From: Bradyrhizobium sp. 1(2017)
GTDB lineage: Bacteria > Pseudomonadota > Alphaproteobacteria > Rhizobiales > Xanthobacteraceae
Assembly: GCF_011602485.2 (NCBI RefSeq)
Contig: NZ_CP050022.2
Location: forward strand, 2,500,001-2,564,000
Length of the DNA stretch: 64,000 nucleotides
Direction: 5' to 3'
Position 1 is the first letter of the stretch; each line of letters starts with the position of its first letter. Positions 8,096-16,385 of the stretch are shown piece by piece. The notes under the pieces were generated by a model. That model saw nothing but the letters and a program-made list of their open reading frames with translations, was not told the DNA's origin and did no database searches. Made by a program: the position numbers and the translations under genes.

Positions 8096-9526
8096 ATGGT
8101 CAATCGCATGCAATTCTACATCGACGGCGCCTGGGTCGATCCCGCCGTCAAGAAGTCCACCGCCGTGGTCAATCCGGCGACGGAAGAGGCGATGTACGAG
8201 GTTGCGCTGGGCTCCAAGGCCGACGTGGACAAGGCGGTTGCCGCCGCCAAACGTGCCTTTACGACCTTCTCGCAGACCAGCCGCGACGAGCGCGTCGCGC
8301 TGCTCACGAAAGTCATCGAGGTCTACAAGGGCCGCCTCAAGGAGATCGGCGCTGCCGTCTCCGACGAGATGGGCGCGCCGCTGCCGATGGCCGAAAAGCT
8401 CCAGGCCGGCGCCGGTCTTGGCCATCTCATGACCACGCTCGACGTGCTCAAGAACTATCATTTCGAGGAGCCGGTCGGCACCGCCATGGTGCTGCGCGAG
8501 CCGATCGGCGTGGTCGGCATGATCACGCCCTGGAACTGGCCACTGAACCAGATCGCCTGCAAGGTCGCGCCCGCGCTCGCCGCCGGCTGCACCATGATCC
8601 TGAAGCCGTCGGAGTTTACCCCGACCTCGGCGCTGATCTTCGCGGAAATCCTCCACGAAGCCGGCGTGCCGAAGGGCGTGTTCAACCTCGTCAACGGTCT
8701 CGGCCCCGAGGTCGGCGCCGCCATGAGCGAGCATCCCGACATCGACATGATTTCCTTCACCGGCTCCACCCGCGCCGGCATCGACGTTGCCAAGCGCGCC
8801 GCGCCGACCGTGAAGCGCGTCAGCCAGGAGCTCGGCGGCAAGTCGCCGAACGTCATCCTCGAAGGCGCCGACCTCACGAAGGCGGTGACAGGCGGCGTGA
8901 TGCACATGTTCAACAACTCCGGCCAGTCCTGCAACGCGCCCTCGCGCATGATCGTGCCGGCCACGAAGATGAAGGAAGTCGCTGCCATCGCGAAGGCGGT
9001 CGCCGACAAGACCAAGGCCGGTGATCCCCGCGGCGAAGGCACCACGATCGGTCCCGTGGTCAACCGCGGCCAGTGGGACAAGATCCAGGCACTGATCAAG
9101 AAGGGCATCGATGAGGGCGCAACGCTCGTCGCCGGCGGCCCGGGCCTTCCCGAAGGCGTCAACAAGGGCTTCTATGTCCGTCCGACCATCTTCGCCGACG
9201 TCACCCCCGAGATGACGATCGCCCGTGAAGAGATCTTCGGGCCGGTGCTCACCATCATCGGCGCCAAGGACGAAACCGATGCCGTGCAGATCGCCAACGA
9301 CACGCCCTATGGTCTTGCGGGCTACGTCACGGGCGCTTCGGTCGAGGACGCCAAGCGCGTCGGCCGGCAGATACGCGCTGGCAACGTCAACCTCCAGGGC
9401 GTGCCCAACGACCGCACCGCGCCGTTCGGCGGCTACAAGCAGTCCGGCAACGGCCGCGAGTGGGGCAAGTACGGCCTCGAGGATTTCCTCGAAGTGAAGG
9501 CGGTTGCCGGCTTCAACGCGGCGTAA
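8096..9526 (+). CDS. NAD(P)-dependent aldehyde dehydrogenase
   Basis: A 476-residue aldehyde dehydrogenase that oxidises aldehydes to carboxylic acids. The catalytic Cys279 lies in NNSGQSCNAPSR, the general base Glu245 in QELGGKSPN, and the cofactor loop is TPWNWPLNQI and FTGSTRAG. The length and order are those of the classical ALDH superfamily. I start at ATG 8096, which follows AAGAAGAGGT; the frame remains open upstream, but that region is repeat sequence. A strong intrinsic terminator follows (9551-9583), so it is likely monocistronic. The Ala after Cys-Asn and the overall sequence resemble enzymes for unspecified aliphatic aldehydes; the substrate is unknown. Confidence 0.93.
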   Translation: MVNRMQFYIDGAWVDPAVKKSTAVVNPATEEAMYEVALGSKADVDKAVAAAKRAFTTFSQTSRDERVALLTKVIEVYKGRLKEIGAAVSDEMGAPLPMAEKLQAGAGLGHLMTTLDVLKNYHFEEPVGTAMVLREPIGVVGMITPWNWPLNQIACKVAPALAAGCTMILKPSEFTPTSALIFAEILHEAGVPKGVFNLVNGLGPEVGAAMSEHPDIDMISFTGSTRAGIDVAKRAAPTVKRVSQELGGKSPNVILEGADLTKAVTGGVMHMFNNSGQSCNAPSRMIVPATKMKEVAAIAKAVADKTKAGDPRGEGTTIGPVVNRGQWDKIQALIKKGIDEGATLVAGGPGLPEGVNKGFYVRPTIFADVTPEMTIAREEIFGPVLTIIGAKDETDAVQIANDTPYGLAGYVTGASVEDAKRVGRQIRAGNVNLQGVPNDRTAPFGGYKQSGNGREWGKYGLEDFLEVKAVAGFNAA

Positions 9527-9550
9527 GCTTTAGCGATTGAACGAACATCA

Positions 9551-9583
9551 CGCCGGAGCGGGCAACCGCTCCGGCGCTTTTTG
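9551..9583 (+). terminator. rho-independent terminator after the aldehyde dehydrogenase
   Basis: A perfect 11-base stem, CGCCGGAGCGG at 9551-9561 and its complement at 9566-9576, with a GCAA tetraloop, is followed by CTTTTTG. It lies 25 bases after the stop codon at 9526. Confidence 0.93.
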
Positions 9584-9590
9584 TTTTGCT

Positions 9591-9676
9591 CGTCATTGCG
9601 AGCGAAGCGGAGCAATCCAGAGTCCCTCCACGGCGACAGTCTGGATTGCTTCGTCGCTTCGCTCCTCGCAATGACG
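9591..9676. repeat. hairpin intergenic repeat, CGTCATTGCGAG family
   Basis: Two long complementary arms, starting CGTCATTGCGAGCGAAGC (9591) and ending GCTCCTCGCAATGACG (9676), enclose a short loop; the right arm carries a few extra bases. A second copy lies at 30489-30576. The element sits next to a GTAGGGTGGGC-family element in the same gap between convergent genes. Confidence 0.85.
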
Positions 9677-9688
9677 GAGGGGGATTTC

Positions 9689-9775
9689 GTAGGGTGGGCG
9701 AAGGAGCGAAGCGACGTGCCCACCATTGCGCGACGAACAAGAAGTGGTGGGCATTGTTCGCTTTGCCCACCCTAC
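9689..9775. repeat. hairpin intergenic repeat, GTAGGGTGGGC family (second copy)
   Basis: GTAGGGTGGGCGAAG at 9689-9703 pairs with CTTTGCCCACCCTAC at 9761-9775 with one mismatch; the inner segments GTGCCCACCA and TGGTGGGCA pair too. It is the same family as 3717-3807. Confidence 0.83.
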
Positions 9776-9797
9776 GGGACCGTCGCTTGCGGAGGGA

Positions 9798-10766
9798 CTA
9801 TCCTCCCAGCGCCCCCTGCGTGTTCACATACAGCGCGTAGATCGATTGGCTCGCAGCCATGAACAGGCGGTTGCGCTTGACGCCGCCGAAGCAGAGATTG
9901 GCGCAGCGCTCGGGCAGGGCGATGCGGCCGATCATGACGCCGTCGGGCGCGAACACGACGACGCCGTCGAGCTCGGGATCGCCCATGCCCCAGCCGCACC
10001 ACAGATTGCCGTCGATGTCGCAGCGCATGCCGTCTGGCGTGCCCGGGCCTGCGTCGATGTGGACGCGCTTGTTGGAGATCGCGGTACCGTCCGCCGAGAC
10101 GTCATAGGCGAGGATCTTGCGGTTCGGCACCCCGCGCGATTCCACGACATAGAGGATCTTTTCGTCAGGCGAGAAGCAAAGCCCGTTCGGCCCCAGCACG
10201 CCTTCGGCGACGATGGTCGCCTTGCCGGTCGCGGGATCGAGCCGGTAGACGTTGGGCTCGATCTCGGGCTCTGCGGTGTAGCCCTCGTAATTGCCGAGCA
10301 GGCCGAAGGTCGGATCGGTGAACCAGATCGAGCCGTCCGATTTAACAACGACATCGTTCGGTGAGTTCAATCGCTTGCCGTTGAATTGATCCATCAGCAC
10401 GGTGATGCTGCCGTCATATTCGGTGCGTACCACGCGGCGGCCGCCATGCTCGCAGGTGACGAGCCGGCCCTGGCGATCCCTGGTGTTGCCGTTGGCGAAA
10501 TTGGAAGGCTTGCGGAACACGCTGACCGCCCCGGTTTCCTCCTCCCACTTGACGATGCGCTGGTTCGGGATGTCGCTGCACAGGAGATAGCGTCCGTCAC
10601 CGAACCACACCGGGCCTTCCGCCCAGCGCAGGCCGGTCGCCAGCCGCTCCACCGCCGAAAGCTTCAGCCAGTATTTTTCGAAGCGGGGATCGAGTGCCTT
10701 TATCGCGGGATCGGGGTAATAGGTCGCCGGCCGCCAGCCTTGGTTACGGGACGATGCATCGTTCAT
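9798..10766 (-). CDS. SMP-30/gluconolactonase/LRE-family protein
   Basis: A 322-residue beta-propeller lactonase. Family residues are visible: the metal-binding Glu in RWAEGPVWFGDG, Asn in LNSPNDVVVKSDGSIWFTDP, Asn in GPNGLCFSPDE, and Asp in GTPDGMRCDIDGNLW. It presumably hydrolyses a sugar lactone in the cytosol; no signal peptide is present. It is divergent from the uronate dehydrogenase at 10858, with only 91 bases between the starts. Because uronate dehydrogenase produces aldaro-lactones, this lactonase is a natural partner for it. That pairing is an inference from position. Confidence 0.9.
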   Translation of the reverse strand: MNDASSRNQGWRPATYYPDPAIKALDPRFEKYWLKLSAVERLATGLRWAEGPVWFGDGRYLLCSDIPNQRIVKWEEETGAVSVFRKPSNFANGNTRDRQGRLVTCEHGGRRVVRTEYDGSITVLMDQFNGKRLNSPNDVVVKSDGSIWFTDPTFGLLGNYEGYTAEPEIEPNVYRLDPATGKATIVAEGVLGPNGLCFSPDEKILYVVESRGVPNRKILAYDVSADGTAISNKRVHIDAGPGTPDGMRCDIDGNLWCGWGMGDPELDGVVVFAPDGVMIGRIALPERCANLCFGGVKRNRLFMAASQSIYALYVNTQGALGG

Positions 10767-10857
10767 GTGCGCTTCTCGTTGTTGCGTTCCCTCTGTCCAA
10801 GTCTGCTAGCATCAGATATCTAGCACCGCAAATCGGTCACCACAGGCGAGGGACGAC

Positions 10858-11682
10858 ATGCCGCGTATTTTGATGACGGGAGCTTCGGGCGGAATCGGCA
10901 CGAGCCTGCGAAAACTGCTGCCGCCGATCTACCCCGATCTCCTGCTCTCCGACATCAAGCCGCCGGCCGATCTCGGCGCGAACGAAAAATTCAAGGCGGC
11001 GGACCTCGCCGATCTCGCGCAATGCGAGGCGATCTGCGAGGGCGTCGACGGTATCATCCATTTCGGCGGCTATTCGGTCGAAGGCACCTGGGATCAGATC
11101 CTCCAGGCCAACATCATCGGCGGCTACAATCTGTTCGAGGCCGCGTACCGCAAGGGCGTCAAGCGCGTGGTGTTCGCCTCTTCGAACCACGCCGTCGGCT
11201 TCTATCCGCGCCACCACAAGATCGGCACCGACGTCACCCCGCGTCCCGACGGTCGCTACGGCGTCAGCAAGGTGTTCGGCGAGGCCGTCGGCGCGCTTTA
11301 CGCCGACAAGCATGGGCTGAAGGTGACGTGCCTGCGCATCGGCAATTTCGGCGACATGCCCCTCGACCAGCGCCGGCTCTCGATCTGGCTCAAGCCCGAC
11401 GACCTCGTGCAGCTCTGCCGCATCGGGCTCGAACATCCCGACATCCATTTCGAGGTCTTCTACGGCGCCTCGCACAACGAGCGCGCCTGGTGGGACAACC
11501 ACCGCGCCTACGAGTTCGGCTATCGCCCCTCGGGGCGCGCCGAGGATTTCCGCGAGCACGCGATGGCCGAGCAGGCCAAGCTGAAGCCGGATCCGGTCGG
11601 CGACTATTATCAGGGCGGCACGTTCTGCAGCATGGAGTTCGACGCCGACCCGGGCCGCATCATCGATTGGAAGAAGCGATAG
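10858..11682 (+). CDS. udh: uronate dehydrogenase-like NAD-dependent epimerase/dehydratase family protein
   Basis: A 274-residue extended short-chain dehydrogenase. The NAD-binding motif is TGASGGIGTSL (7-17), the active site has SSN (108-110) and Tyr134-Gly-Val-Ser-Lys138. The stretches IIHFGGYSVEG, QANIIGGYNLFEAA, VVFASSNHAVGFYP and VFYGASHNERAWWDN closely follow bacterial uronate dehydrogenase (Udh), which oxidises D-galacturonate or D-glucuronate to aldaro-lactone. GAGGGACGAC precedes the ATG. The divergent lactonase next door fits the following hydrolysis step. The exact sugar may differ, since many homologues are untested. Confidence 0.85.
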   Translation: MPRILMTGASGGIGTSLRKLLPPIYPDLLLSDIKPPADLGANEKFKAADLADLAQCEAICEGVDGIIHFGGYSVEGTWDQILQANIIGGYNLFEAAYRKGVKRVVFASSNHAVGFYPRHHKIGTDVTPRPDGRYGVSKVFGEAVGALYADKHGLKVTCLRIGNFGDMPLDQRRLSIWLKPDDLVQLCRIGLEHPDIHFEVFYGASHNERAWWDNHRAYEFGYRPSGRAEDFREHAMAEQAKLKPDPVGDYYQGGTFCSMEFDADPGRIIDWKKR

Positions 11683-11733
11683 GGCGTGACGGCCCCTCGC
11701 TCCGGTTGCGGCTGAGGGAAGCCCATCGCGGCC

Positions 11734-12564
11734 CTAGTCCAATCCCTCGTCGGGAATGTTCAATATCGTCCCGCAGGCCTTGCAATGCACCGCGTCGACG
11801 TCATGGCGCTGAAGGGCGCAGACCGGGCAGGGAAAGCGCACCTTGGAAGGTGCGAGCAGCGCCTTGGCGAGGTTCAGGAACAGGGTTACGCCGAAGATCA
11901 TGATGACGACGGTGATCAGGCGTCCGGCTGTCCCGGGCAAGGTGATGTCGCCGAACCCGGTCGTGGTCAGCGCGGTGACCGTGAAGTAGAGCGCATCCGC
12001 GTAGTTGGCGATCTGTTGATTGTGGGACCTCTGGGTCTCGTAGACGACACCTGTCATCACGAAGATGAATACGCCGAGGTTCGCGACGGCAAAGACGACT
12101 TCCTCGTTTCGCTGAAAGAAGGCGCTGTCGACTCTTAGCCGCGCCACCATCTGGTAGTCGCTCAACAGCCGCAACGTGCGAAACGCGCGCAGGAACCCGC
12201 CGGCCTCTCCGGCGAGGGGCGCAAGGAACGAAATGATGACGACGATGTCGGTCCAGGTCGACAGCCGCATGAGCTCACGCAGCGGCTGACGGCTGATGAT
12301 CATCCGTGCGGAGAAGTCCGCAAGGATGAGAATGCCGAACACGACGTCGAGCGCCTCGATGGCCCTGGTCCGCGGCAGGAACGAGGTTGCGATGATAAAG
12401 AGAACCGTGACGACATCGAGCGCGAGCAGGGCGTATCGAAATCTGATGCAGCCGAACGTGTCGCCTTCGTAAAGCTGCCTGATCCTGCCCTTCAGAATCT
12501 CGAACGGGACGGCAGCGGCGTCGAGCGGCCCATAACCCCTTGTGTTGTTGCGATGAGACACCAT
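11734..12564 (-). CDS. potassium-channel-like membrane protein with C-terminal zinc ribbon
   Basis: A 276-residue ion channel of the six-helix type. Hydrophobic segments run from about residue 43; an S4-like segment (FLRAFRTLRLLSDYQ) has Arg at every third position; the pore loop has TALTTTGFGDI, a GFGD variant of the TVGYGD potassium filter, followed by the last transmembrane helix. The C-terminus carries CPVC and, 13 residues on, CKAC, a zinc-ribbon-like pair of knuckles. I start at ATG 12564 (MVSHRNN); the frame extends upstream only over the neighbouring gene's end. It lies just downstream of the transglutaminase gene on the same strand (25-base gap). The ligand or gating signal is unknown. 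Confidence 0.85.
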   Translation of the reverse strand: MVSHRNNTRGYGPLDAAAVPFEILKGRIRQLYEGDTFGCIRFRYALLALDVVTVLFIIATSFLPRTRAIEALDVVFGILILADFSARMIISRQPLRELMRLSTWTDIVVIISFLAPLAGEAGGFLRAFRTLRLLSDYQMVARLRVDSAFFQRNEEVVFAVANLGVFIFVMTGVVYETQRSHNQQIANYADALYFTVTALTTTGFGDITLPGTAGRLITVVIMIFGVTLFLNLAKALLAPSKVRFPCPVCALQRHDVDAVHCKACGTILNIPDEGLD

Positions 12565-12589
12565 GGTCAGCGACCGCCAGGCCTGCGCC

Positions 12590-13495
12590 CTATGCCTCCG
12601 AAGGATCGAGCATTTCGCCGATCTTGTTGACGGAGACGTTGATTGACATGCCCTGGTAATCGCCGGGATCGCCGAACCACGAGCCGGCCAGCGGCACGGC
12701 TTGGCCCGGATGCCGTGCAATGGCCACCGGGATGAGGTCGAAGCCGGCGCTCAGGCTGTTGGTGGGATCGTAATCCAGCCAGCCGGCGCCGGGCAGAAAC
12801 ACCTGCACCCAGGCGTGGGTCGCACCGGAGCCGGTCATGCCCACGGCGCCGCCGTCGAGCGCCGCATCGTAGAGATAGCCGCTGACGAAGCGGGCGGCAA
12901 AGCCGAGGCGGCGCAACGTCTCGATCATCAGCCAGGCGAAGTCCCGGCAGGTGCCTGACTTCGTGCGCAGCGTTTCACCCGGAGACTGGGTGCCTTCCGC
13001 ATCCCTCCCGCGATAGCTGAACTCGCTGCGAAACATGTCGAGCATCCGGCGCAGGACGTCCCCGGTCCGATCCTGATCGCCGGCAACGAAGCTCTTGGTC
13101 CACGCCGCATGGCTGCCGTCTGCATCGTCGGTATGCGGACGCAGGTAACCGGCAAGGTCGGTCCACTCATCCGGCGTATACTGCACTGGGACTTCCTCGG
13201 CCCGATGCTCCAGCGGAAACGCCTCGAGACCCTTGATGCCGAAATAGATGCCACGGACCTTGAACGTGAATGTCAGCTCGCTGCCGGGTTCGCTGAACTC
13301 CATCACCGTCACGGCGTTGGAGCGGGAGTCGGTAACCCAATGCACCGTTGATGGCAGGCTGGTCGATGCGGACCAGCGAAGCAGCCGGATCGAGGCGCCC
13401 CGCCGCGGCAAGAACATGGCGCGGTGCGTGCCGAACGTCACCGCCTTCGCATAGCGGTAGGTCGTCGTGTGGGTGATCTCGCCGATGATCGCCAT
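12590..13495 (-). CDS. transglutaminase-like cysteine protease family protein
   Basis: A 301-residue protein of the bacterial transglutaminase-like family. The N-terminal beta domain starts with the usual ITHTTTYRYAKAV; the catalytic triad is Cys183 (KSGTCRDFAWL), His227 (GATHAWVQVFL) and Asp243 (DYDPTN). There is no signal peptide, so it acts in the cytosol; members may be proteases or amide-bond enzymes. ATG 13495 gives the canonical MAIIGEITHT start. The channel gene follows on the same strand. A FixK/FNR-type box lies 92 bases upstream and could serve either this gene or the divergent small membrane protein. Confidence 0.88.
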   Translation of the reverse strand: MAIIGEITHTTTYRYAKAVTFGTHRAMFLPRRGASIRLLRWSASTSLPSTVHWVTDSRSNAVTVMEFSEPGSELTFTFKVRGIYFGIKGLEAFPLEHRAEEVPVQYTPDEWTDLAGYLRPHTDDADGSHAAWTKSFVAGDQDRTGDVLRRMLDMFRSEFSYRGRDAEGTQSPGETLRTKSGTCRDFAWLMIETLRRLGFAARFVSGYLYDAALDGGAVGMTGSGATHAWVQVFLPGAGWLDYDPTNSLSAGFDLIPVAIARHPGQAVPLAGSWFGDPGDYQGMSINVSVNKIGEMLDPSEA

Positions 13496-13586
13496 GCACT
13501 GATCCGCTTCGCGTTGCGGAGCCCCTTGAGCGCCTTTCCGCACAGGAACAGCAGACTTCAGCTTTCGGTCTGACCGCTTCTTCCCA

Positions 13587-13600
13587 TTGATCTAGATCAA
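13587..13600. promoter_or_regulatory. FixK/FNR-type box between divergent genes
   Basis: TTGATCTAGATCAA is a perfect 14-base palindrome matching the TTGA-N6-TCAA consensus bound by FNR/FixK proteins. It lies 92 bases from the transglutaminase start (minus strand) and 91 bases from the GlsB-like start (plus strand), so it cannot be assigned to one direction by position alone. Confidence 0.65.
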
Positions 13601-13690
13601 CGTTGCCTCGGGGATTGACTGGCTCTTCAAACGATCACGCATGCATTCTTTGAGATGTTGATGGCGAATTGACCGAATGGAGCGATGGAA

Positions 13691-13954
13691 ATGGGCATCC
13701 TTTGGACGATTATCATCGGATTTATCGTTGGAGTGGTCGCGAAGTTCATCATGCCTGGCGACAAATCCGAGCCCCAGGGGTTCATTCTAACGACGATTCT
13801 GGGAATCGTCGGTGCGTTCGTTGCGAGCTGGCTCGGTCAAGCCGTGGGATGGTATCGGTTCGGGGAGGGCGCCGGCTTCATTGGAAGCGTGGTCGGCGCG
13901 ATCATCCTGCTATTTCTGTACGGGCTTGTCATGGGGCGTCAGGGCCGCGCCTGA
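13691..13954 (+). CDS. GlsB/YeaQ/YmgE-family small membrane protein
   Basis: An 87-residue membrane protein with three hydrophobic helices and the family pattern GILWTIIIGFIVGVVAKFIMPG, GFILTTILGIVGAF and GFIGSVVGAIILLFLYG. These transglycosylase-associated (YeaQ-type) proteins are stress-inducible inner-membrane proteins of unclear mechanism. The ATG at 13691 has GGAG eight bases before it; the in-frame ATG at 13685 is too close to that site. The FixK/FNR-type box upstream suggests control by oxygen limitation. Confidence 0.9.
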   Translation: MGILWTIIIGFIVGVVAKFIMPGDKSEPQGFILTTILGIVGAFVASWLGQAVGWYRFGEGAGFIGSVVGAIILLFLYGLVMGRQGRA

Positions 13955-13963
13955 TCGATCCGC

Positions 13964-14392
13964 ATGGTCTGGTCGCCCAAGTTGATCAAGCTGCCAGCCG
14001 TCGCGATGCTCGCGGTGAGCATGTCAGGGCCGACGCGTGCCGCAACGCTCAGCGATGCCGAAGCGACATTTCTCGACCAGCTCGTCACCGCATCCGTCGT
14101 GCTGGAGCAGCGATGCGACGGTTACGAGGTCGATGGTAGCGGCGGCGTTCAACTCGGCGCCCGGCTTCTCGGCAGCCCCGAGGCCGCGATGGCCATGATC
14201 GACGCCTATGCTGCGGCCATCAAGGCCCGTGACGGCGAGAGCTACGATCCCGGCAAATTCCGCCCCGAGGTGTCCGACGCGGCCAGCAAGACGTTCAGGC
14301 GCGTCCGGGCGGACTTGATCAAGAACCCGACAAAGGCCTGCGCTGGCTACGGCGATGCCGGCGTGGATCGCGGTCTGCTGCGACGGTATTGA
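13964..14392 (+). CDS. hypothetical secreted protein
   Basis: A 142-residue protein with a signal peptide (basic start, hydrophobic core LPAVAMLAVSMSG, probable cleavage after TRA-A near residue 27). The mature part is mostly helical with two cysteines (QRCDGYEV and KACAGYG) about 80 residues apart, which could form a disulfide in the periplasm. It begins nine bases after the GlsB-like gene and is probably cotranscribed with it. I do not recognise a named family. Codon use fits the neighbourhood. Confidence 0.7.
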   Translation: MVWSPKLIKLPAVAMLAVSMSGPTRAATLSDAEATFLDQLVTASVVLEQRCDGYEVDGSGGVQLGARLLGSPEAAMAMIDAYAAAIKARDGESYDPGKFRPEVSDAASKTFRRVRADLIKNPTKACAGYGDAGVDRGLLRRY

Positions 14393-14437
14393 ACGGTCTT
14401 TGTGCGCCCGGCGCCGCGCGAAACGCGTCGGCCGACA

Positions 14438-15364
14438 TCAGCCGCTGGCAATGTCCCGACTTATCTTTTGCAGTCGCGCAAACGCAGCCCACGCTTTTGG
14501 ATAGTCGGCGTCCTTCGAATCGATCGTGAGCAATGCGCGGCATGCCTCGTTGATCTCTTCCGGCGAAGGACGCAGCGAGCTGTCGGCCGATGACACCGCC
14601 TTCTTCCAGCGGTCCTCGACGTCCTTCGCCAGGGCCAGTGCTTCGGACGGGGGTCGTTTCCTGGTTGATCGCGCCAACGTGTGATCCGGAGGGAATGTGG
14701 GCCACGCGGCCGGCGGCCGATCGGCTTGCCACTCGGTCTCCTTGGCAGCCCCTCGGTTCGCGGGTGGATTTGGCTGTCCATTTGCAGCGTCAGGGGGAAC
14801 GGTCTTGGCGGCGAGCTCGCGGACCTGCTGCTCTATCGTGCCGCCGGACGACGATCCGCCCGCCGAAGCTGCAGGCTTCGTCAGGGCGGGGGCAACCGAC
14901 GTCTGCACGTCGGGGGCGGCCTTTTGAACGGTTTTGACGACCGCCGCCACGCCGGGCGACACACCCGGCCGCTGCTGCGCGACCTTGTCCTCCTCGGTGG
15001 GACAGGGTCTATAGCCCGAACGCTGATGCGTGATCCGTCCGTCGTCGTCGATGCGGGCAAAATCAATGGCCACGGCGTAGACGAATGCGACATCGATGAA
15101 CTGGCCGGACTTGTCCCTCGCTTTGACGCCGCCGCAAACATACCTCGCCGCGCCGGCCTCGACTGAATGCAATGTACTGAATTTGGCCGAGTCCGGATCG
15201 ATCAGCGCATGCTTGACGGCTGCGCGCGCCTTCAGATGTTCCGAGGAGAACATGCTGATCAGGGCGTCCGGGTTGATGAAATCGGGCTGGTAGTACCACG
15301 CATACTCCGCCGCGAAGAATGCTGCGCCGAAGGCCATTGCGATCAGGAAACCAGGTACATTCAT
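14438..15364 (-). CDS. hypothetical membrane-anchored protein
   Basis: A 308-residue protein with one N-terminal transmembrane segment (VPGFLIAMAFGAAFFAAEYAW, kept here as FLIAMAFGAAFFAAEYAW) and a long soluble part. Residues 50-110 form a compact region with ALIDPDSAKFSTLHSVEAG and a conserved-looking YVCGGVKARDKSGQF, the pattern of short lipoprotein-like domains that occur alone in many rhizobial proteins; then a Pro/Ala/Ser-rich linker and a helical C-terminus. The start at 15364 was preferred to an ATG ten codons upstream because it places the membrane segment at the very N-terminus. Convergent with the preceding gene. Function unknown. Confidence 0.7.
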   Translation of the reverse strand: MNVPGFLIAMAFGAAFFAAEYAWYYQPDFINPDALISMFSSEHLKARAAVKHALIDPDSAKFSTLHSVEAGAARYVCGGVKARDKSGQFIDVAFVYAVAIDFARIDDDGRITHQRSGYRPCPTEEDKVAQQRPGVSPGVAAVVKTVQKAAPDVQTSVAPALTKPAASAGGSSSGGTIEQQVRELAAKTVPPDAANGQPNPPANRGAAKETEWQADRPPAAWPTFPPDHTLARSTRKRPPSEALALAKDVEDRWKKAVSSADSSLRPSPEEINEACRALLTIDSKDADYPKAWAAFARLQKISRDIASG

Positions 15365-15586
15365 GGGACCGTTCCGGGAAGTGGAACCCGGCATGGTTGT
15401 TATGTGTTTCAGAGACCATTTGAAATAGAGTTATCTAACAACCCGTTAATCGGTTGCGTTATTGGTCTTCATCTACCAGAGGATTATATTGGATGAGTTT
15501 CGCCGGGTTCCGTCCCCACGCGTGGCTCATTCTTCTCCGCATCGGCCGTTGCAGGGCCGGCGGGCCAACCGGTGCATGCGCCAGCA

Positions 15587-16264
15587 TTAGCTGTCGCCAG
15601 CAATCCTTGCCAGATAATCCGACTTGCTGACCTGCATGTGATCCACGCACAGCTGCGCCAGCGCCCAGCTGTCGCGGCCTCTCAGCAGCTCGATCATCAT
15701 CTCGTGCTGGCGCCGCGACTGCGCGAGGCCGTCACGGTCGGCGAGGTTTTTCGCACGCATTGGCAGCGTCAGGTTCATGTAGTCCTGGAGCGAGCGGACC
15801 AGATAGGGATTGCCGCAGGCCGAGAACAGCGCGAGGTGGAAGGCGTCGTTGGCTTCGTGGATGCCGCCCAGATCCTGCGCGTCGGCCCTCGCGCAATATT
15901 GCCGTTGCAGCGCAGCGAGTTGGTCGATCAGGTCTTGTGGCGCGGGCAGGGAAATCATCAAGGCTGCCTGCCGGGTCAGCATCTCCCTGACCTCGTAGAT
16001 CTGCCGGACCTCGTCCGCGGAGTAGAGCCGTACGGTGGCGCCAACGTTCTTCTCGCGGCGGACGATGCCGCGCCGCTCCGCATCCACCAGCGCCTGGCGC
16101 ACGAAGTGGCGCGAGGTGCCGTAGCGCGACATCAGCGCGTCTTCGGTCAGGCGCGCGCCCGGCGCGAGACGGCCGAAGATGATATCCTCCTCCAGGCGAG
16201 CGACCACCTCGTCCGGATCCTCGCGCCGGACCGGCATGCTGTCTGCGATGTGAATGTCGGACAT
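15587..16264 (-). CDS. GntR-family regulator with FCD domain
   Basis: A 225-residue regulator: an N-terminal winged helix-turn-helix (EDPDEVVARLEEDIIFGRLA to TSRHFVRQALVDAERRGIV, residues 14-70) and a helical FCD ligand domain with the HEANDAFHLALFSACGN metal/ligand region. FCD regulators usually sense carboxylates such as sugar acids. The start at 16264 (MSDIHIADSM) removes an implausible upstream extension. It diverges from the dehydratase at 16437, and two ATTGWCAAT palindromes lie between the starts, so self-regulation and control of the dehydratase are likely. Confidence 0.92.
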   Translation of the reverse strand: MSDIHIADSMPVRREDPDEVVARLEEDIIFGRLAPGARLTEDALMSRYGTSRHFVRQALVDAERRGIVRREKNVGATVRLYSADEVRQIYEVREMLTRQAALMISLPAPQDLIDQLAALQRQYCARADAQDLGGIHEANDAFHLALFSACGNPYLVRSLQDYMNLTLPMRAKNLADRDGLAQSRRQHEMMIELLRGRDSWALAQLCVDHMQVSKSDYLARIAGDS

Positions 16265-16319
16265 GCCCTCGGCCCTCCGGCGCCCGGCCGGTTCGCTCTG
16301 TGGAGCAGGGCCGGTGCAA

Positions 16320-16328
16320 ATTGTCAAT
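16320..16328. promoter_or_regulatory. candidate GntR operator, site 1
   Basis: ATTGTCAAT is a nine-base palindrome in the divergent GntR/dehydratase intergenic region. Together with the flanking AA (16329-16330) it is an exact inverted copy of 16384-16394. The spacing between the two palindrome centres is 66 bases, about six helical turns. Confidence 0.55.
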
Positions 16329-16385
16329 AATCTGCCGCGAATGCTCTCCTCGCTGCCCGCGTATCGGAGCTGTGCGGCCAATCTT

